A DNA stretch of 51,189 nucleotides from Clostridiales bacterium (GCA_012521375.1 JAAYMO010000226.1:1-51189); one strand, 5' to 3'. Numbered from the stretch's first letter, positions 18,615 through 29,102 are shown. Notes: generated by a model not told the origin, from the sequence alone. Program-made: numbers and translations.

Positions 18615-18915
18615 GTTGTTATCGATGATTGGTTTTGCATATAAAGCAGGAAAAGTAGTATCAGGCCAAGACCCTACAAAGCTTGCTTTAAGAAAAAATA
18701 ATATTAAACTATTGATAATAGCTGAAGATGCATCTGATAATACAAAGAATAGGTTTATAAATTCGGCACGTTATTATCATATTCCATATATTATTTGCTT
18801 AACTAAGGAAGAATTAAGCATGAGTATAGGCTTAAGAATAAGATCTGTTATTGGTATACTAGATGAAAACATTGCTAAAGGTTTAATCAGTTTAATGGTG
18901 AATAATGGTCATTAA
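18598..18915 (+). CDS. ylxQ: L7Ae-family ribosomal protein YlxQ
   Basis: A 105-residue kink-turn-binding protein of the L7Ae/L30e/S12e family: [40 protein letters not shown], then [17 protein letters not shown]. It is expected to associate with ribosomal or other k-turn RNA. Its start lies inside the end of ylxR and it ends two bases before the infB reading frame opens, the conserved nusA-ylxR-ylxQ-infB arrangement. Confidence 0.92.
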   Translation: MKNRNKLLSMIGFAYKAGKVVSGQDPTKLALRKNNIKLLIIAEDASDNTKNRFINSARYYHIPYIICLTKEELSMSIGLRIRSVIGILDENIAKGLISLMVNNGH

Positions 18916-18932
18916 AAATGGGGGTGAACTAT

Positions 18933-21155
18933 TTGAGTAAGAAGAGATTATATGAACTAGCTAAAGAATTGGGATTGTCAAGTAAAGAGTTAATTGCTAA
19001 AGCCAAAGAAATAAATATTAATGTAAATAACCATATGAGTAATATTGATAGAGATGAAGAAAAACTGATAAGAGATTTATTTGCAAAAAAAGAAGAAAAA
19101 AGAGAAGATAAAAAGAACGAAAGTAGAATCAATGAATCTGTTAATGTGAAAAATAGAAATGTACCAAGTTATTCCAATGCTAAAAAAAGTACTAAAAAAG
19201 AAGAAAGCGTAAATAGAGAATCAGTTGTTAATGAAGAATATGAAAAAGAGCTTAGTAATGATAAGTCATTAAAAAAGAAAAAAAGAGTATCGCAAAGCAG
19301 AAAAAATGATAGCAATAAAAAGAAACTAAATGTAAAAGGTAATAAAAAGAAAGAAAAAGCAGCGTCTGCTAACCAGACAAAAGATGATGAGCCTATAATA
19401 TCCAAAAAACCAATAAAGATTGGAAATACTATAACTGTGAAAGACTTAAGTGAAAAAACTGGTAAAACTGTTGCAGAGATAATAAAAAAATTATTGCTTC
19501 TAGGGATTGTAGCAACTATTAATCAAGACATAGATTTCGATACAGCAGAATTAATTGCTGACGAATTTGGAATCAAAATTGAGAAAGCAATAGATAAAGA
19601 CGATGAAGAATTGCTTTTGAATGAAGAAGAAGATAAAGAAGAAGATTTAAGACCAAGACCGCCTGTTGTAACAATAATGGGCCACGTAGATCATGGAAAA
19701 ACATCACTTCTAGATGCTATAAGACAAACTAATGTGATTGCTACAGAAGCAGGAGGAATTACACAACATATAGGAGCCTATATGGTTAATATTGAAGGGA
19801 GAAAGATTACTTTCCTTGACACACCGGGACACGAAGCTTTTACAGCTATGAGAGCAAGAGGTGCCAAGGTTACAGATATTGCTATTTTAGTTGTTGCAGC
19901 AGATGATGGGGTTATGCCTCAAACAATAGAGGCCATAAATCACGCCAAAGCTGCAAATGTACCTATAATAGTTGCAATAAATAAAATCGACAAGCCTGGT
20001 TCCAATCCTGATAGAATTAAACAAGAACTAACAGAGCATGGGCTCTTGCCAGAAGATTGGGGCGGGGATACAATCTGTGTACCAGTATCTGCAAAAAAGA
20101 AAATAGGCATCGAAAACCTTTTAGAGATGGTATTATTGGTTGCAGAGATGCAAGAACTTAAAGCTAACCCTAACAGAAAAGCAAAAGGTACAGTCGTTGA
20201 AGCAAAGCTAGATAAAAGTAGAGGGCCAGTTGCAACAGTTTTGATACAAAATGGTACCTTAAATCATGGTGATTTCTTTATTGTTGGAAATACTCATGGT
20301 AAAGTAAGAACGATGTCAGATGAAAAGGGAAAAAGTGTAAAAAAAGCAGGTCCATCAATGCCTGTGGAGATAACGGGCTTATCGGAAGTTCCTGATGCTG
20401 GTGATATATTTATCACAGTGGATGATGAAAAAACAGCAAGAACAATATCAGAAAAGAGAAAAGAGAAATATCGTGAAGAACAATTACAGAGCACTCAAAA
20501 AATATCGCTGGATGATTTGTTCAATCAGATACAAGCAGGTAAAGTTAAGGAGTTAAATATTATTATTAAAGCAGATGTCCAAGGTTCTGTGGAAGCTTTG
20601 AAACAATCTTTAGAAAAATTAAGTAATGAAGAAGTAAAAATAAAAGCAATACATGGTGGTGTAGGTGCCATTTCAGAAACTGATGTGATGTTTGCATCTG
20701 CTTCTAATGCTATAATAATAGGATTTAATGTTAGACCTCAACCTGCAGCTATAATGTTGGCAGAAAAAGATAAAGTTGATATTAGATTATATAGGGTAAT
20801 ATATGACGCTATAGAAGATATGCAATCTGCTATGAAAGGAATGCTAGAGCCTGAGTATAAAGAAGTTTTAACAGGTCATGCTGAAGTTAGAGCTATATTT
20901 AAAGCTTCTAGTATTGGTACTATTGCAGGTTGTTATGTTACTGATGGTAAGATAATAAGAAACAATGAAGCAAGGTTAATTAGAGATGGAGTAGTTGTAT
21001 ATGAAGGGAAAATAGCGTCTTTAAAACGTTTTAAGGATGATGCAAAGGAAGTAAATGCAGGCTTTGAATGCGGAATAACTCTGGATAAGTTCAATGACAT
21101 AAAAGAAGGAGATGTCATTGAAAGTTTTACAATGGAGGCTGTACCAAGAAAATAA
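18933..21155 (+). CDS. infB: Translation initiation factor IF-2
   Basis: IF-2, 740 residues, the GTPase that places fMet-tRNA on the 30S subunit. An IF2N module ([21 protein letters not shown]) is followed by a Lys/Glu/Ser-rich disordered linker and a second IF2N. The G domain begins near residue 245 ([44 protein letters not shown]), followed by domains II-IV. An ATG at 18918 is in frame but precedes the GGGGGTGA; the TTG at 18933 after that site gives the usual LSKKR N-terminus and is preferred. Confidence 0.96.
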   Translation: MSKKRLYELAKELGLSSKELIAKAKEININVNNHMSNIDRDEEKLIRDLFAKKEEKREDKKNESRINESVNVKNRNVPSYSNAKKSTKKEESVNRESVVNEEYEKELSNDKSLKKKKRVSQSRKNDSNKKKLNVKGNKKKEKAASANQTKDDEPIISKKPIKIGNTITVKDLSEKTGKTVAEIIKKLLLLGIVATINQDIDFDTAELIADEFGIKIEKAIDKDDEELLLNEEEDKEEDLRPRPPVVTIMGHVDHGKTSLLDAIRQTNVIATEAGGITQHIGAYMVNIEGRKITFLDTPGHEAFTAMRARGAKVTDIAILVVAADDGVMPQTIEAINHAKAANVPIIVAINKIDKPGSNPDRIKQELTEHGLLPEDWGGDTICVPVSAKKKIGIENLLEMVLLVAEMQELKANPNRKAKGTVVEAKLDKSRGPVATVLIQNGTLNHGDFFIVGNTHGKVRTMSDEKGKSVKKAGPSMPVEITGLSEVPDAGDIFITVDDEKTARTISEKRKEKYREEQLQSTQKISLDDLFNQIQAGKVKELNIIIKADVQGSVEALKQSLEKLSNEEVKIKAIHGGVGAISETDVMFASASNAIIIGFNVRPQPAAIMLAEKDKVDIRLYRVIYDAIEDMQSAMKGMLEPEYKEVLTGHAEVRAIFKASSIGTIAGCYVTDGKIIRNNEARLIRDGVVVYEGKIASLKRFKDDAKEVNAGFECGITLDKFNDIKEGDVIESFTMEAVPRK

Positions 21156-21174
21156 ATGAGCAGGTGATTTAAAG

Positions 21175-22491
21175 ATGTCTAGTCAAAGATTAAATCGTAT
21201 ATCTGAAGAATTAAAAAAGGAAATCAGTAAAATTGTGATGAATGAACTAAAAGACCCGAGGATTTCTGCTATGTGCAGCATTGTGTCAGTTGAAACAACT
21301 CCGGATTTAAAGTATGCAAAAGTTTATGTCAGCATATACGGTAATAAAGAGGAAAAAGAAAGGACTTTTAAAGGTTTAAAAAACGCTAGTGGATTTATTC
21401 GAAGAAGACTTGGTGATGAAATAAAAATAAGATATCTTCCTGAGATACAGTTTATATTAGATGACTCTATAGAACATGGCGTAAAAATCACTGAAATTTT
21501 AAATGAAATTAAGAAAAAGGAAGAAGGAAAAAAATTGATTAACCAAGTGGTTCTAAAATTGATTAAAGAGAGTAGAAATATTGCTATATTGTCTCATATC
21601 ATGCCTGATGGAGACAATATAGGCTCTTGTCTTGCATTATATAATGCACTTTTAAAGTTGGGTAAAAACCCATTAGTAATATTAGATGATGATGTACCTG
21701 AAGTCTATAAATTTCTTAAGAATTCTAATAAAACTGTAAAACCTGAATTGGAATGCAATTTTGATTTAGTTATAGTACTAGACTGTGGAGATGCTGACAG
21801 ACTTGGTAAAAGTATTAAATATTTAAAAAATAACAATGTAATAAATATTGATCATCATATGAATAATACTAATTTTGGATGTATCAACTTAATCGATATA
21901 AGTGCTGCTGCAACGGCAGAAATAGTATATAGATTAATTAAAGGCCTTGATATACCCTTAGATAAGGATATTTGCCAATGTATTTACACAGGAATAGTCA
22001 CTGACACAGGCCAATTTCAGTATAGTAATACATCTTCATATACTCATGAAATAGTAGCTGATTTAATTAGAAATGGTGTAGAGCCGTCAAAGCTTTATAA
22101 GGCTATATATCAAAACAATTCAAAAGCAAAAATTAAACTAATAAGTGAAGCCCTTAGCACATTAAGGTTTGATTTTGAGGATAAAATAGCTTCTATGACT
22201 ATAAAAAAAGAAATTTTTGATTTAATTGGAGCAAAAGATGAAGATGTAGACGGCATCATCAATCTAGCAAGGGATATTAAAGGTGTTGAAGTAGCTTTGT
22301 TATTTAGAGAGACAGAAGATGGGAAGGTTAAGATTGGTTTTAGATCAAAAGATTTTATTAATGTAAACGAGATTGCGGAGATATTTGGCGGTGGAGGCCA
22401 TAAAAGGGCAGCAGGAGCTATAGTTGCTGGCGATTTAGAAAATATAAAGAATAATATTATTGAAACTGTAATACATGAATTCCGGCGGTGA
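21175..22491 (+). CDS. rbfA-nrnA: Fusion of ribosome-binding factor A and NrnA/DHH phosphoesterase
   Basis: One 438-residue frame encodes two normally separate proteins. Residues 1 to about 118 are RbfA (RLNRISEELKKEISKIVMNE, LKDPRISAMCSIVSVETTPD, YLPEIQFILDDSIEHGVKI), a 30S maturation factor. Residues from about 121 are an NrnA-like DHH/DHHA1 phosphoesterase (SHIMPDGDNIGS, VIVLDCGD, NIDHHMNN, GIVTDTGQFQYS, FGGGGHKRAAGA), which degrades nanoRNA and/or pAp. All DHH metal residues look intact. A TTG at 21535 (residue 121) has an AAGGAAGAAGG upstream and could restart NrnA alone. In relatives these are adjacent genes, rbfA-nrnA-truB. Confidence 0.93.
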   Translation: MSSQRLNRISEELKKEISKIVMNELKDPRISAMCSIVSVETTPDLKYAKVYVSIYGNKEEKERTFKGLKNASGFIRRRLGDEIKIRYLPEIQFILDDSIEHGVKITEILNEIKKKEEGKKLINQVVLKLIKESRNIAILSHIMPDGDNIGSCLALYNALLKLGKNPLVILDDDVPEVYKFLKNSNKTVKPELECNFDLVIVLDCGDADRLGKSIKYLKNNNVINIDHHMNNTNFGCINLIDISAAATAEIVYRLIKGLDIPLDKDICQCIYTGIVTDTGQFQYSNTSSYTHEIVADLIRNGVEPSKLYKAIYQNNSKAKIKLISEALSTLRFDFEDKIASMTIKKEIFDLIGAKDEDVDGIINLARDIKGVEVALLFRETEDGKVKIGFRSKDFINVNEIAEIFGGGGHKRAAGAIVAGDLENIKNNIIETVIHEFRR

Positions 22492-22495
22492 AAAA

Positions 22496-23407
22496 ATGAA
22501 CGGCATCATCAATGTTTTGAAACCTCCTGGCATGACTTCTCATGATGTAGTCAATTTTATTAGAAAACAATTAAAAATCAAGAAAGTTGGACACGCTGGC
22601 ACTTTAGATCCTGAAGCAGCAGGAGTATTACCTATTTGTATAGGCAAATCTACTAAAGCTGTCCAATATCTTATGGAAAAAAGAAAAAAATATAGAGCAA
22701 ATATTAAATTTGGAATTACTACTACTACCCATGATAAATACGGTGAAATAATTAGAAAGACTCAAACACCGGATCTAGACCAAGAAACAATTACTAATCT
22801 AATTAACAGTTTTAAAGGTAAAATTTTTCAAATACCTCCAATGTATTCTGCTATAAAGTATAAGGGTAAAAAGCTTTATCAATATGCATTAGAGGGTAAA
22901 AAAATAGATATAAAAGGAAGATGGGTTGAGATTTATGATATAAAAGTTATTGATAAAATCCATATTGATGAATTTATGATCGATATATCATGTTCAAAAG
23001 GAACTTATATCAGGACATTATGTCATGATATTGGTGAAAAATCAGGCTATGGAGCACATATGTCCCAGTTGATTAGATTAGAAGTATCTCCTTTTATAAT
23101 AGAAGAGTCTATTACTTTAGAGGAGATTAGTGTTGCAGTTAGAGAGAATAGTATTTATAAATTAATTTATCCTCCAGATATGCTTTTTACACATTATGAA
23201 ATTATTCATATAAAAAAAACAGCTGAAAAATCTGCATTAAATGGGAACCCAGTTTTTGCCCCAGGTTTAGATAATGACATTGAAAAATATAAAAAAGGAA
23301 CTATTGTTAGGTTATATATTGATAATAAGTTTATAGCAATTGGAACTATTGAGTTTGACGAAAAATTAAAAAGAAATTATGTAAAAATAAAAACATTATT
23401 TACCTGA
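22496..23407 (+). CDS. truB: tRNA pseudouridine-55 synthase
   Basis: TruB, 303 residues, makes pseudouridine 55 in the T-loop of tRNAs. Catalytic Asp lies in GHAGTLDPEAAGVLPICIG; further signatures are KPPGMTSHDVV, QIPPMYSAIKYKGKKLYQYA and CSKGTYIRTLCHDIG. An ATG at 22475 is in frame but lies within the end of the rbfA-nrnA gene; the ATG at 22496 follows GGCGGTGA by a normal distance. Confidence 0.96.
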   Translation: MNGIINVLKPPGMTSHDVVNFIRKQLKIKKVGHAGTLDPEAAGVLPICIGKSTKAVQYLMEKRKKYRANIKFGITTTTHDKYGEIIRKTQTPDLDQETITNLINSFKGKIFQIPPMYSAIKYKGKKLYQYALEGKKIDIKGRWVEIYDIKVIDKIHIDEFMIDISCSKGTYIRTLCHDIGEKSGYGAHMSQLIRLEVSPFIIEESITLEEISVAVRENSIYKLIYPPDMLFTHYEIIHIKKTAEKSALNGNPVFAPGLDNDIEKYKKGTIVRLYIDNKFIAIGTIEFDEKLKRNYVKIKTLFT

Positions 23408-23423
23408 TCAAGAGGAGATTAAA

Positions 23424-24338
23424 ATGGTAGTATATACTAATTATGAAGAAGCAAAAAAAGATATCCCATATTGTATAGCTCTTGGAAGTTTTGATGGAGT
23501 GCATATTGGACATCAAAAATTGCTTGAAACTGTTATTAATAAAAGCAAAGAACTAAAGTGCAATAGCATGGTTTATACATTTAAAGATCATCCAAAAAAG
23601 GCTCTTCTGCCAAGACTATCCATAGAAATGATAACCCAAAATCATAAACGTGCCGAGATTATGTCAAATATGGGAATAGATGTTATTTATTTTGAAGATT
23701 TTGCAAATATCATGAGAATGGATGAGGAAACATTCGTAAAAGATATATTAATATCTAAATTTAATGTCAAATGTGTAGTAGTAGGATATAATTTTACTTT
23801 CGGTAATGGTAAAAAGGGAAATGCTGAAATTTTGAAAACCTATGGCAATTTATATGGTTTTGATGTATTAGTTGTAGATGCAGTAACTATAAATGGAGAG
23901 ATTGTATCAAGTAGTTTGATAAGAAAAAAAATAAAAGATGGTCAGGTTGATGATATTTATATTTATTTAGGTCGTCATTACAGTATAGATGGACAAGTAA
24001 TTATGGGCAGGAAAAATGGGCGAAAAATAGGTATAAGAACAGCAAATATAGATATTAATAATGGTGTAGTAATACCAAAACCAGGAGTATACTTAACAAG
24101 TACAATTGTAAATAATAAAGAATATAAAAGCGTTACTAATATAGGAACTAATCCAACATTTAATGGTAGAGGAATGAATATAGAAACTCATATAATTGAT
24201 TTTTATGGAGATTTATATGATGAAACTATTGAGATATTATTTCTAAAATGGAGACGTCAAGAAAAGGTATTTAATACACCAATGGAATTGAGATTACAGA
24301 TAATTGAAGATATAAATTTTAGACTAAATTATAAATAA
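23424..24338 (+). CDS. ribF: Bifunctional riboflavin kinase / FAD synthetase
   Basis: RibF, 304 residues, turns riboflavin into FMN and FAD. The N-terminal adenylyltransferase has [22 protein letters not shown] and SSSLIRKKI; the C-terminal kinase domain (about 180-304) has [23 protein letters not shown] and [13 protein letters not shown]. The usual G.PTAN kinase motif reads GIRTAN, a Pro-to-Arg change in a conserved position. It follows truB as in most Firmicutes and ends the operon. Confidence 0.95.
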   Translation: MVVYTNYEEAKKDIPYCIALGSFDGVHIGHQKLLETVINKSKELKCNSMVYTFKDHPKKALLPRLSIEMITQNHKRAEIMSNMGIDVIYFEDFANIMRMDEETFVKDILISKFNVKCVVVGYNFTFGNGKKGNAEILKTYGNLYGFDVLVVDAVTINGEIVSSSLIRKKIKDGQVDDIYIYLGRHYSIDGQVIMGRKNGRKIGIRTANIDINNGVVIPKPGVYLTSTIVNNKEYKSVTNIGTNPTFNGRGMNIETHIIDFYGDLYDETIEILFLKWRRQEKVFNTPMELRLQIIEDINFRLNYK

Positions 24339-24340
24339 AC

Positions 24341-24369
24341 TTTACACAGAGTCTTGGCTGTGTTAAAAT
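24341..24369 (+). promoter_or_regulatory. SigA-type promoter of rpsO with internal inverted repeat
   Basis: TTTACA (24341-24346), 17-base spacer, TAAAAT (24364-24369). The spacer and -35 box contain the inverted repeat ACACAG-N8-CTGTGT (24344-24363), which could be an operator. Confidence 0.72.
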
Positions 24370-24390
24370 TTATTTGTCAATGATTAGACC

Positions 24391-24451
24391 ATTTGCCAGG
24401 TGTATCGATTCACCGACGTTATGCTTAGCAGATGGCGTAAATATAGGAGGT
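24391..24451 (+). promoter_or_regulatory. Candidate S15 autoregulatory leader of rpsO
   Basis: ATTTGCCA (24391-24398) can pair with TGGC(GT)AAAT (24433-24442) to close a domain containing the GGTG/CACC hairpin (24399-24414) and further sequence; the ribosome binding site GGAGG follows directly. S15 represses its own mRNA through leader structures in several bacteria. The assignment here is inference from position and pairing. Confidence 0.45.
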
Positions 24452-24457
24452 GAAAAT

Positions 24458-24727
24458 ATGGCTTTATCAAAAGAAGTTAAAGAGCAGATAATAAAAAAGT
24501 ATCAATTAAAAGAAGGAGATACTGGTTCTCCAGAAGTACAAATAGCTTTGCTGACTGAAAGAATAAATATCCTAAATGAGCATTTGAAGATTAATAAGAA
24601 AGATCATCACTCCAGAAGAGGGTTGCTGAAGATGGTCGGTCAGAGAAGAGGCTTGCTCAACTATTTGATGTCCAAGGATATAGAACGATATAGGAGAATA
24701 ATCAGTGAACTTGGAATAAGAAGATAG
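24458..24727 (+). CDS. rpsO: 30S ribosomal protein S15
   Basis: Ribosomal protein uS15, 89 residues, a primary binder of the 16S central domain. The motifs [38 protein letters not shown] and RRGLLNYL cover the family signature. An upstream in-frame ATG at 24374 lies in the structured leader; the ATG at 24458 follows AGGAGGTG. rpsO precedes pnp, the usual bacterial pairing. Confidence 0.98.
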   Translation: MALSKEVKEQIIKKYQLKEGDTGSPEVQIALLTERINILNEHLKINKKDHHSRRGLLKMVGQRRGLLNYLMSKDIERYRRIISELGIRR

Positions 24728-24737
24728 AATTTACTGG

Positions 24738-24773
24738 TAATGAGCGGTTAATCCGCTCATTATTTGTGTTTTT
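24738..24773 (+). terminator. Terminator of rpsO
   Basis: TAATGAGCGG-TTAAT-CCGCTCATTA stem (24738-24762) followed by the interrupted T-rich TTTGTGTTTTT. Some read-through into pnp is plausible. Confidence 0.85.
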
Positions 24774-24840
24774 AAAATTATAAAGAAGGAAATAATAGAT
24801 ATTATATAGAAATATTCATTTCATGGAAGGAGGTAATAAA

Positions 24841-26943
24841 TTGGAAAATTTCAGTATGGAGTTATCAGGAAGATTACTCACTATTGAAGTAGGCAAAGTA
24901 GCTGAGCAAGCAGATGGAGCAGTTGTTGTAAGATACGGAGATACAGTAGTGCTTGTTACTGCATGTGCTTCAGATAAACCAAAAGAAGGTATTGATTTTT
25001 TCCCACTAAGTGTAGATTACGAAGAAAGACTTTATGCGGTTGGTAAGATACCAGGAGGTTTTATTAAAAGGGAAGGAAAACCAACAGAGAAAGCTATATT
25101 AAATGCAAGGCTAATTGATAGGCCTATAAGACCTTTGTTTCCAAAAGGCTATAGAAATGATGTTCAAGTGATTGCTACTGTTTTGTCAGTTGATCAAGAT
25201 AATTTACCTGAAATAGTAGCAATGATAGGCTCATCTGCTGCATTATCAATATCTACCATACCTTTTATGGGGCCTACAGGATCTGTTTTAGTTGGGCTGG
25301 TAGATGGAGAACTAGTTTTAAATCCTACTGCAGAACAGAGAGATAAAAGCGATCTTCATCTAGTAGTATCTGGGACTAAAGATGCAGTCATGATGGTTGA
25401 GGCAGGTTGCAATGAAGTTACGGAAGAAATTATGTTAGAAGCTATTATGTTTGGGCATGAACATATAAAAAAGATAGTAGAGTTTATAGAAGATATAGTA
25501 TCAAAAATAGGAAAAGAAAAGAAAGAAGTTGTTTTAGCAACCATAGATGAAGAATTAGAAAAAGAAGTTAGAGACTATGCAGAACATAAAATATTAGATG
25601 CCATAAGAACAGTTGACAAGCAACAAAGACAGGATAATATAGAAAAGGTAAATGAAGAAGCTCTGCTATTTTTTTCAGAGAAATATGAAGAGAATTTAAA
25701 AGATGTTGAAGCTGTATTATACGAAATAACTAAAGAACAGGTTAGAGATTTAATTATAAATCACAAGATAAGACCTGATGATAGAAAATTAGATGAAATA
25801 AGGCCAATCTCTGTTGAAGTAGGTCTTTTACCAAGAGTCCATGGCTCTGGACTTTTCACTAGGGGCCAAACACAAGTATTGACTGTTGCAACTTTAGGTG
25901 CTTTACGCGACGTGCAAGTATTAGATGGTTTAGGAGAAGAAGAATCTAAGAGGTATATGCACCATTATAATTTTCCACCATTTAGCGTAGGAGAAACTAG
26001 ATTTTTAAGAGGACCGGGAAGAAGAGAGATAGGACATGGAGCTTTAGCTGAAAGAGCTTTAGAACCAGTTATTCCTTCTATAGAAGAATTTCCATATACA
26101 ATTAGACTGGTATCCGAAGTATTAAGCTCAAACGGCTCCACTTCACAAGCTAGCGTTTGCGGTAGCACATTAGCACTATTAGATGCAGGTGTACCCATTA
26201 AAAAACCTGTTGCGGGAATTGCTATGGGTTTGATAAAAGAAGAAAATGAAGTAGTAATTTTATCAGATATTCAAGGGCTGGAAGATTTTTTAGGCGATAT
26301 GGATTTTAAAGTTGCAGGAACAAAAGATGGCATAACTGCAATCCAAATGGATATAAAAATAGATGGGATAGACAAAGATATATTAAAAAGAGCATTACAA
26401 CAAGCAAAAGAAGGCAGATTATTCATATTAGAGAAAATGAATAGTGTTATCAGTACCCCAAGAGCTGAGTTATCACCTTATGCACCTAAAATACTCATTA
26501 CTAAAGTTGATCCAGATAAGATTAGAGATATAATTGGTCCTGGTGGTAAAATCATTAACAAGATTATTGCTGAAACAAATGTAAAAATAGATATCGAAGA
26601 TGATGGAAAAGTATATATTTCATCGCCGGATATTAAGAATGCAAAGAAAGCTTTGAAGATTATTGAAGGATTAACTAAAGATGTTGAGGAAGGAGAGCTA
26701 TATATTGGAAAGGTTAATAGAATAACTAATTTCGGTGCATTCGTTGAAATATTACCCGGCAAGGAAGGTTTAGTCCATATATCAAAATTAGACAAAAAAA
26801 GAGTAGAAAAAGTAGAAGATGTGGTAAGTATAGGTGATGAAATTCTTGTTAAGGTAACTGATATTGATAAACAGGGAAGAATAAATTTATCAAGAAAAGA
26901 TGCAATAACGGACAACGAAAATAAAGGGATTGATAATAAATAA
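24841..26943 (+). CDS. pnp: Polyribonucleotide nucleotidyltransferase (PNPase)
   Basis: PNPase, 700 residues, a phosphorolytic 3'-5' exoribonuclease. Two RNase PH domains flank a helical domain ([16 protein letters not shown] at the start; RTQ-type [15 protein letters not shown] and [19 protein letters not shown] in the second), followed by KH ([19 protein letters not shown], about 565) and S1 ([20 protein letters not shown]). An ATG at 24823 lies before the AAGGAGG (24827-24833); the TTG at 24841, seven bases after it, gives the typical N-terminus and is preferred. Confidence 0.96.
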   Translation: MENFSMELSGRLLTIEVGKVAEQADGAVVVRYGDTVVLVTACASDKPKEGIDFFPLSVDYEERLYAVGKIPGGFIKREGKPTEKAILNARLIDRPIRPLFPKGYRNDVQVIATVLSVDQDNLPEIVAMIGSSAALSISTIPFMGPTGSVLVGLVDGELVLNPTAEQRDKSDLHLVVSGTKDAVMMVEAGCNEVTEEIMLEAIMFGHEHIKKIVEFIEDIVSKIGKEKKEVVLATIDEELEKEVRDYAEHKILDAIRTVDKQQRQDNIEKVNEEALLFFSEKYEENLKDVEAVLYEITKEQVRDLIINHKIRPDDRKLDEIRPISVEVGLLPRVHGSGLFTRGQTQVLTVATLGALRDVQVLDGLGEEESKRYMHHYNFPPFSVGETRFLRGPGRREIGHGALAERALEPVIPSIEEFPYTIRLVSEVLSSNGSTSQASVCGSTLALLDAGVPIKKPVAGIAMGLIKEENEVVILSDIQGLEDFLGDMDFKVAGTKDGITAIQMDIKIDGIDKDILKRALQQAKEGRLFILEKMNSVISTPRAELSPYAPKILITKVDPDKIRDIIGPGGKIINKIIAETNVKIDIEDDGKVYISSPDIKNAKKALKIIEGLTKDVEEGELYIGKVNRITNFGAFVEILPGKEGLVHISKLDKKRVEKVEDVVSIGDEILVKVTDIDKQGRINLSRKDAITDNENKGIDNK

Positions 26944-26948
26944 TTTTA

Positions 26949-26985
26949 GAAACATAAACCATGGTTTATGTTTCTTCATTTTTTT
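26949..26985 (+). terminator. Terminator of pnp
   Basis: GAAACATAAACC (26949-26960) is complementary to GGTTTATGTTTC (26963-26974), followed by TTCATTTTTTT. Confidence 0.88.
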
Positions 26986-27042
26986 GTATTTTATATATCC
27001 TTTAAGAATAAAATTAATTAAAGATATTCGAGGAGGGTTTAT

Positions 27043-27753
27043 ATGAAAGTATTTATAATAAAAAAGAAAACTATAATTGCAGCAGTATTGATAATCATTG
27101 CATTAAGTATTGCGTTATTTTTAATGAGCCGAAGAAGCATAAATACCTTTAAACAATTTGAACCTATTTATAAGGGTAATGAAATGGAAAAAAAAGTTGC
27201 TTTTGCATGTAATGTTGTTTGGGGCAACGAGTATTTGCCTGATATGCTAAGAGAGTTCAAGAAAAATAATATAAAAATCACTTTCTTTATTGGCGGTGAT
27301 TGGGCTGATAAGAATAAGGAATTGCTGATGAGAATCTATGAAGATAATCATGAAATAGGCAATCATGGATATAATCATTTAAAACAAACACAGATCAGTG
27401 AAGAAAAAAATAGAGAAGAAATTATAAAAACAGAAGAAGCAATAAATAATATAATAGGTGTTAAAACAAATTTATTTGCACCTCCCTATGGTGATCTTAA
27501 TAAAAAAGTTGTAACTATAGCTGAAAGCCTTGGCTATAAAGTAATTATGTGGAGTATAGACACAATTGATTGGAACACAAAAGATTATACTAAAATATTA
27601 GAAAGGGTGAATAAAAAAATTCATAATGGAGCTATCATTTTGATGCATCCTACAGAATCTACAGTTAAAGCTTTACCAATAATGATAAATGATCTAATAA
27701 AGAATAATTATAAAATTGTTCCTGTAAGTGAGGTTATTAAAACCAATAATTGA
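27043..27753 (+). CDS. ylxY: Polysaccharide deacetylase-like protein, YlxY type
   Basis: A 236-residue NodB-homology (CE4) protein with an N-terminal signal anchor (about residues 9-27). The histidine metal motif HEIGNHGYNH, the APPYGDLN motif and the late HPTESTVKALP are present. The usual TFDDG catalytic motif is replaced by FACNVVWGNEY, a variant I associate with the YlxY/PdaB-like sporulation group, so it may not be an active deacetylase. It sits between pnp and mlpA exactly as ylxY does in Bacillus. Confidence 0.88.
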   Translation: MKVFIIKKKTIIAAVLIIIALSIALFLMSRRSINTFKQFEPIYKGNEMEKKVAFACNVVWGNEYLPDMLREFKKNNIKITFFIGGDWADKNKELLMRIYEDNHEIGNHGYNHLKQTQISEEKNREEIIKTEEAINNIIGVKTNLFAPPYGDLNKKVVTIAESLGYKVIMWSIDTIDWNTKDYTKILERVNKKIHNGAIILMHPTESTVKALPIMINDLIKNNYKIVPVSEVIKTNN

Positions 27754-27778
27754 AAATTTTATTAATATAGATTATAAT
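27750..27778 (+). promoter_or_regulatory. SigA-type promoter of mlpA
   Basis: TTGAAA (27750-27755, overlapping the ylxY stop codon), 17-base spacer, TATAAT (27773-27778), about 65 bases upstream of the mlpA start. Confidence 0.72.
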
Positions 27779-27847
27779 TCATAGGAAAGTAAAGTTTTCA
27801 TAGTAATATTAATTCAACTATTCATCATTAAACATAGGAGGTAAAAA

Positions 27848-29089
27848 ATGTACATTAAACATAAATTGGATAATGGGGTAAGAATCGTTGCAGAGAACAT
27901 AAAATATGTAAATTCAGTATCTATTGGGATATGGATTAAAGCAGGATCCAGAAATGAAAGTACGGATAATAACGGAATAACTCATTTTATAGAACATATG
28001 CTTTTTAAAGGTACCAAAAACAGAACAGCAAAAGAGATAGCTGGTTCAATTGATAAGGTAGGTGGCCAGTTAAATGCTTTTACCGCAAAAGAGTGTACAT
28101 GTTATTATGCAAAAGTTTTAGATTCACATTTCGATATTGCTCTAGACATATTAACGGATATGTTCTTTAATTCTGTATTCTCAGAAAAAGAGATTGAGAA
28201 GGAAAAAGGTGTAGTTTTAGAAGAAATAGGAATGTATGAAGATTCTCCTGAGGATTTAGTGCATGATATATTTACCCAAACTGTATGGAGTGAAAATTCT
28301 TTGGGAATGCCCATATTAGGCACTGAAAATACTTTAAAAGCCATTACTAGGGAAGATATAATTCAATACATATATAATAACTATACCTCCGATAATATAG
28401 TTATATCAGTTGTAGGAAATTTTGACAAAGAATATGTATTAAATAAGATAACCAAGGCTTTTTCTAACTATAAAATACTAAATAATAATAAAACAATGTT
28501 CCATAAACCATCTTTTACACCTAAATATAAACATAAAGAAAAAAATACTGAACAGGCTCACCTTTGCTTGGGTTTTAATGGCTTGGAATTAGGTAATAAG
28601 CATATGTATTCATTATTAGTCTTAAACAATATATTCGGTGGGGCAATGAGCTCTAGGCTTTTTCAAAAGATCCGTGAGGAAAAAGGATTAGCATATTCTG
28701 TATTTTCATATCCATCATCTTATACAGATTGCGGAATATTATCTATATACGCGGGCATGAAACCAAGTCAATTAGATTATGTCATCGAACTCATTCTTAA
28801 AGAAATAGATTGTATTAAAGAAAATGGAATAACTGAAGAAGAATTATATGATTCTAAAGAACAAATAAAAGGTAATTATATACTAGGTTTGGAGAGCACA
28901 AATGGTAGAATGACTTCTATAGGTAAATCAGAGTTACTTTTAGATAAAATATATTCGCCAAAAGAAATAATTAAATTGATAGATAATGTTACAATGGAGG
29001 ATATAAACTACGTAATTGATTTAGTTTTTAAAAATGATAAAATGGGAGCTGCGGTCATAGGCCCAAATAAAAGTACAATATTAAAATAG
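27848..29089 (+). CDS. mlpA: M16-family zinc peptidase (MlpA/YmxG)
   Basis: A 413-residue pitrilysin-like peptidase. The inverted zinc motif THFIEHMLFKGT (HxxEH) and the downstream Glu region KGVVLEEIGMYEDSPED are intact; the second half (LCLGFNGLELGN, GGAMSSRLFQKIREEKGLAYSV) is the inactive partner domain. Family members process small peptides; in Bacillus the gene (ymxG) lies between ylxY and ymxH. The YlxY-MlpA-YmxH context here is the same apart from dut inserted between. Confidence 0.93.
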   Translation: MYIKHKLDNGVRIVAENIKYVNSVSIGIWIKAGSRNESTDNNGITHFIEHMLFKGTKNRTAKEIAGSIDKVGGQLNAFTAKECTCYYAKVLDSHFDIALDILTDMFFNSVFSEKEIEKEKGVVLEEIGMYEDSPEDLVHDIFTQTVWSENSLGMPILGTENTLKAITREDIIQYIYNNYTSDNIVISVVGNFDKEYVLNKITKAFSNYKILNNNKTMFHKPSFTPKYKHKEKNTEQAHLCLGFNGLELGNKHMYSLLVLNNIFGGAMSSRLFQKIREEKGLAYSVFSYPSSYTDCGILSIYAGMKPSQLDYVIELILKEIDCIKENGITEEELYDSKEQIKGNYILGLESTNGRMTSIGKSELLLDKIYSPKEIIKLIDNVTMEDINYVIDLVFKNDKMGAAVIGPNKSTILK

Positions 29090-29102
29090 GATGGATTTTA
29101 AC

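Noticed and set aside
23424-24338. FMN riboswitch for ribF
   Set aside because: Only 16 bases separate truB and ribF and no conserved RFN-type structure is present.
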